Both the position numbers and the translations under genes were made by a program. Source: Rhizophagus clarus (taxonomy: Eukaryota; Glomeromycota; Glomeromycetes; Glomerales; Glomeraceae). Taken from it: a stretch of 64,000 nt of DNA. The notes below the pieces were generated by a model. The model was not told the DNA's origin, ran no database searches, and saw only the letters and a program-made list of their open reading frames with translations. The stretch lies in the NCBI GenBank assembly GCA_015698045.1, contig BLAL01000199.1, positions 62,001 through 126,000 of the forward strand, given 5' to 3'. Shown piece by piece: positions 61,097 through 64,000 of this stretch. Every line of letters starts with the position of its first letter. Positions within the stretch are counted from its first letter, which is position 1.

Positions 61097-62450
61097 AATA
61101 TCTGGATCTCTTAAATCAAATGCAAGTTTTACTCTAACATCTATTTCTGTTTCATCTGTGATTGAATCTCTTACAAATTTCTTGTATATTTAATAAACTC
61201 TAGACTTTTCAATATTACCAAGAAACATATCACAAGTATTTACAAATTCTCTTTTCATTGCTCGTATTGCATATACTAGTATGGAATTTTTCAAATCACT
61301 TCAGATTTTATAATTTTTTTCAAAAGTTATAGTTTCATTAACATTTGGATTTATTTTCCAAATAAAGGTAATATTCATTACATTTTCATGATGGTAAGTA
61401 TATATCCCTACTTTAAATATGAATGCTTCTTCCAACATTTGTAAATATGTACTTTTGGCTCTAAAATATTAATTATATTTTAAATTTTTTTTTTCATAGA
61501 AAAATAACATCAGTTATTTTACTTACGTTTATTTATGAGGACAATATGGATTAACATTTATTGTTTTCCAATAATTTGCGAATTCAATAATCTTGATTAA
61601 TTCTTTGTATTTTATTATGATAGCTGAATTTCTAAACGTAACAGGTAAGATAATATTTAATTTACCTGCATCACTTTCATCCACTATAAAGGTCATTGAA
61701 TCATAATTATTTTTTGTTTGTATTGTCGTTTTTAATAAATATTTTGCATATTTTTAAAGATCATTTGCGAATTTGACTAAAGATAATTTCAAAAAATTAA
61801 AGCATGGATGATTAATTCAAGATATCTCAAGATAAGCCATTAAATTTTAACTATAAAAGTTCAATTTATCATAAGTAAACAAATGGTGGCTTTTTTTTTT
61901 CTTTACTGGATTAAACCAACCAACAAATTGATAGAATTCTATTGGGATTATATATCTATTATTAAATGTTTTATATTTACATTTATCAATGTACTATAAT
62001 GCATCTGATAATTCTTTAATAAATTTTTTTCTTACAGATATAACATCATAAGTCCATCCACCTTTATGAGATATATGTATAAGAAAAAATATCTAATTTT
62101 AATTTGTCATTTGTTTTCAGATTTTGGAAAAATGAAAATATAGGTAAACGAAACTCTTTTGTAACACTTTTTAAAACATCAAACACGTTAACTGGTTGGA
62201 AATTATTTTCATTTGAGAATATTTTTATTTGAAATGTGAAAAGATTACCAAAATTACTAACTATATTACTAATTAAACATTCTAGTTCAATTTCATCTTT
62301 AGCTTATTCTTTTATTTTTGAATAGCGCGCTTCTATTTTTTATAGTATCTCTTCTTTTAGCTGTGGAACATATCGATCAACTATATATTCAAATAAGCCT
62401 TGAATAGTTAATTTTTCTTTAATATTAATTATTTTCCAAGAAAATAAAAT

Positions 62451-64000
62451 GGTATTGTTACATAATATTCTTGCTTTTGCAACAAGCATGGTTTTTTTTA
62501 ATTTGTTTTATGTTTAAAAGATTTTTTAAAAAAATGATCAATGCGTGAGAATACAAATAATCATGGTAATGTGATATTTGATATCTTGATGATTGTCAAA
62601 AAAATTTTCTTTACTATGTATTCAATTAAATTCATATATTTTTCATATAAAATTTTTTAACTAATAAAAAAAAAGTCTGATTACTGACTTTAAAATATTA
62701 AATGATCAGGATGAGAACCATTTTTTTTTATTTGTGCTGCCTAATGTAAAAATTATTTTTAATAAAAAAAAAATATTTTACAAAAAAAAGGAAAGTGGTA
62801 GAAAATAAAATAATAAATAAAAATTTTTAATTAAATTGAAAAAATAAAAAATAATAAATGAAAAAAAAATCAAAAAATTAGGAAAAAAAAACAATAATAT
62901 TATAATACTATTTTTTATTAACCAGCTTATGTTTTTAAAAAAAAATAAAAAATATATTAATATATATGAAAAACTAAAATAAATGACTAATTATTAAATT
63001 TTTTTTTATTTTCTTTTATAAATATTCATAATAGTATTACTTAAATTTCTATTATTAAATAAATTATTTATTAAAAATACAGTAATAATAAAAATTAATA
63101 ATCAGTTTTTTACATTAAAATTAGTATTAATAATATTACTTGTACTTTAATATTATTTTATAATATATAAATTTAAATCTTACAAAATAATTAATCACAA
63201 TTAATCAATTCTATAATTAATTCTAATAATGGAAATTAATTTCAATTTTTAGTTACAAATAAATGAATATTAAATATTTTTCTACCTTTTTTTTGTTAAT
63301 ATATTTTTTTCAATAATATATTTTTAAACCCAATTTTTAAAATATTTAATTTTTTTTTTTATTCTTTTTTATTAATTCAATTGTATCTGCTATTTTATCA
63401 TCAGGTATTTTTTCAAATTCCTCTAATATTTTATCTTATATATTATCTTTTTTTTGTTTGTGTTGAAAATGCACTCGTATTTATTAGATAAAGAGAAAAT
63501 ACAAAATATCACTTCTATTCTATATATTATGCTTCTATTAATAATACTAGTTCAAACATTCACCAATATTTTATATATTATTATTTAATAAGATTTTGTT
63601 AATATTTTAACTATTACTTTTATTTATTTTTTTTTTTTAATAAGTTTTTAATATTTTGCTAATAAAATCCTTTAATTTTAGAATTAAAGAATATATCAAT
63701 AATAGAATTTTGTTTTATTCAATATTTTTATAATTTTTTTAAATTTCTTTAAAATAACTACCAAATCTTCTATAGATTTCTATTCTTTTTTACTTAATAT
63801 TATTTTTTCAAATCTATTTTCATCTTTTTATTTTTTTAACATGATTTACTTTTAATTTATTAGGTAAAAAAATTAAAGTATCTTTTAATATCAATAATCT
63901 TTTTTAAAAATAATATAAAAAATTCCATTTTATTTGAATATCTTTAATAGTTTTATAAATTTTAAAATAATTAAGTATTTTTAAACAGAAAGTTAAATAC
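62451..64000. other. Very AT-rich repeat-compartment tail
   Basis: Long A/T homopolymers and no coding frame. The N-terminal side of the transposase remnant fades out here; I could not identify a terminal inverted repeat. Confidence 0.45.

Larger units (their letters stand above)
57061..62450 (-). pseudogene. Decayed DDE-type DNA transposase gene
   Basis: Minus-strand coding remnants run from about 62450 to 57061. The clearest block is 60419-59901 (172 codons): FLDDKHHCKIREPGHPVAA, then LYTDGGPDHRNTFLRIQLSL, and LDLNYLVAVRT. Beyond a frame change the sequence continues with NPVERIMLILNLGMQCVGLM. Upstream pieces include RDPDIITDLWHFNEERI and AVDE...IVYLACAISVEDL. Downstream pieces include CESGECDICRPIGSN, PNPIPGPDDHY and KCVKCNKPHVLYAHHK. 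The D-G-G-P-D-H-R and following acidic position suggest a DDE nuclease (inference); the family is repetitive in Rhizophagus as I recall it. Many stops and shifts plus two later insertions (57806-59387 and 60767-61096) show it is dead. Confidence 0.65.

Overview
The window is AT-rich nuclear DNA of a filamentous fungus. It has genes split by many short (about 45-110 bp) GT-AG introns, families of BTB-TLDc, F-box and histidine-phosphatase genes, and heavy transposon load. Gene content and codon style fit an arbuscular mycorrhizal fungus (Glomeromycotina, Rhizophagus-like). This is inference from the translated genes; no ribosomal or mitochondrial marker is present.

Positions 1-47.6 kb are gene-bearing. 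In order: an RNF216-like RBR ubiquitin ligase (+), a beta-propeller/TRP-type ion channel (-), an unrecognised disordered/coiled-coil protein (-), a BTB-TLDc protein (-), an F-box/LRR protein (+), an epoxide-hydrolase-like alpha/beta hydrolase (-), a MINPP1-like histidine phosphatase (-), a CNNM/Mam3-type CBS membrane protein (-), an apparently intact 4.55 kb DNA transposon, a second BTB-TLDc gene (+), a second MINPP1-like gene (-), a Clr2-like silencing factor (+), folylpolyglutamate synthase (-), a NIPA-type transporter (-), the DASH subunit Hsk3 (-) and the E2 subunit of 2-oxoglutarate dehydrogenase (-). I rebuilt exon structures by eye; most close as continuous frames whose total length is a multiple of three.

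Positions 47.6-64 kb hold no convincing host gene. This is a layered repeat compartment: two related elements in inverted orientation (48.6-50.0 and 54.6-56.5 kb), an A-rich minisatellite, a pogo-like MITE split by a 2.67 kb CACTA-type element, a 363 bp foldback element, a small MITE with perfect 37 bp arms, and a decayed DDE-type transposase gene. That gene is itself interrupted by a 1.58 kb TIR element with an 8 bp target duplication and by a polyadenylated retroposed sequence.

Most worth following up: (1) the intact transposon with 19 bp TIRs, a CTAA duplication and a homeodomain-like C-terminus; (2) the array of microexon-like cassettes, polypyrimidine-AG to GTGAGT-like, inside the CACTA element; (3) a 114-nt in-frame duplication of the P-loop exon end and its 5' splice site in folylpolyglutamate synthase; (4) intron differences between the two MINPP1 paralogues, including a probable GC-AG intron.
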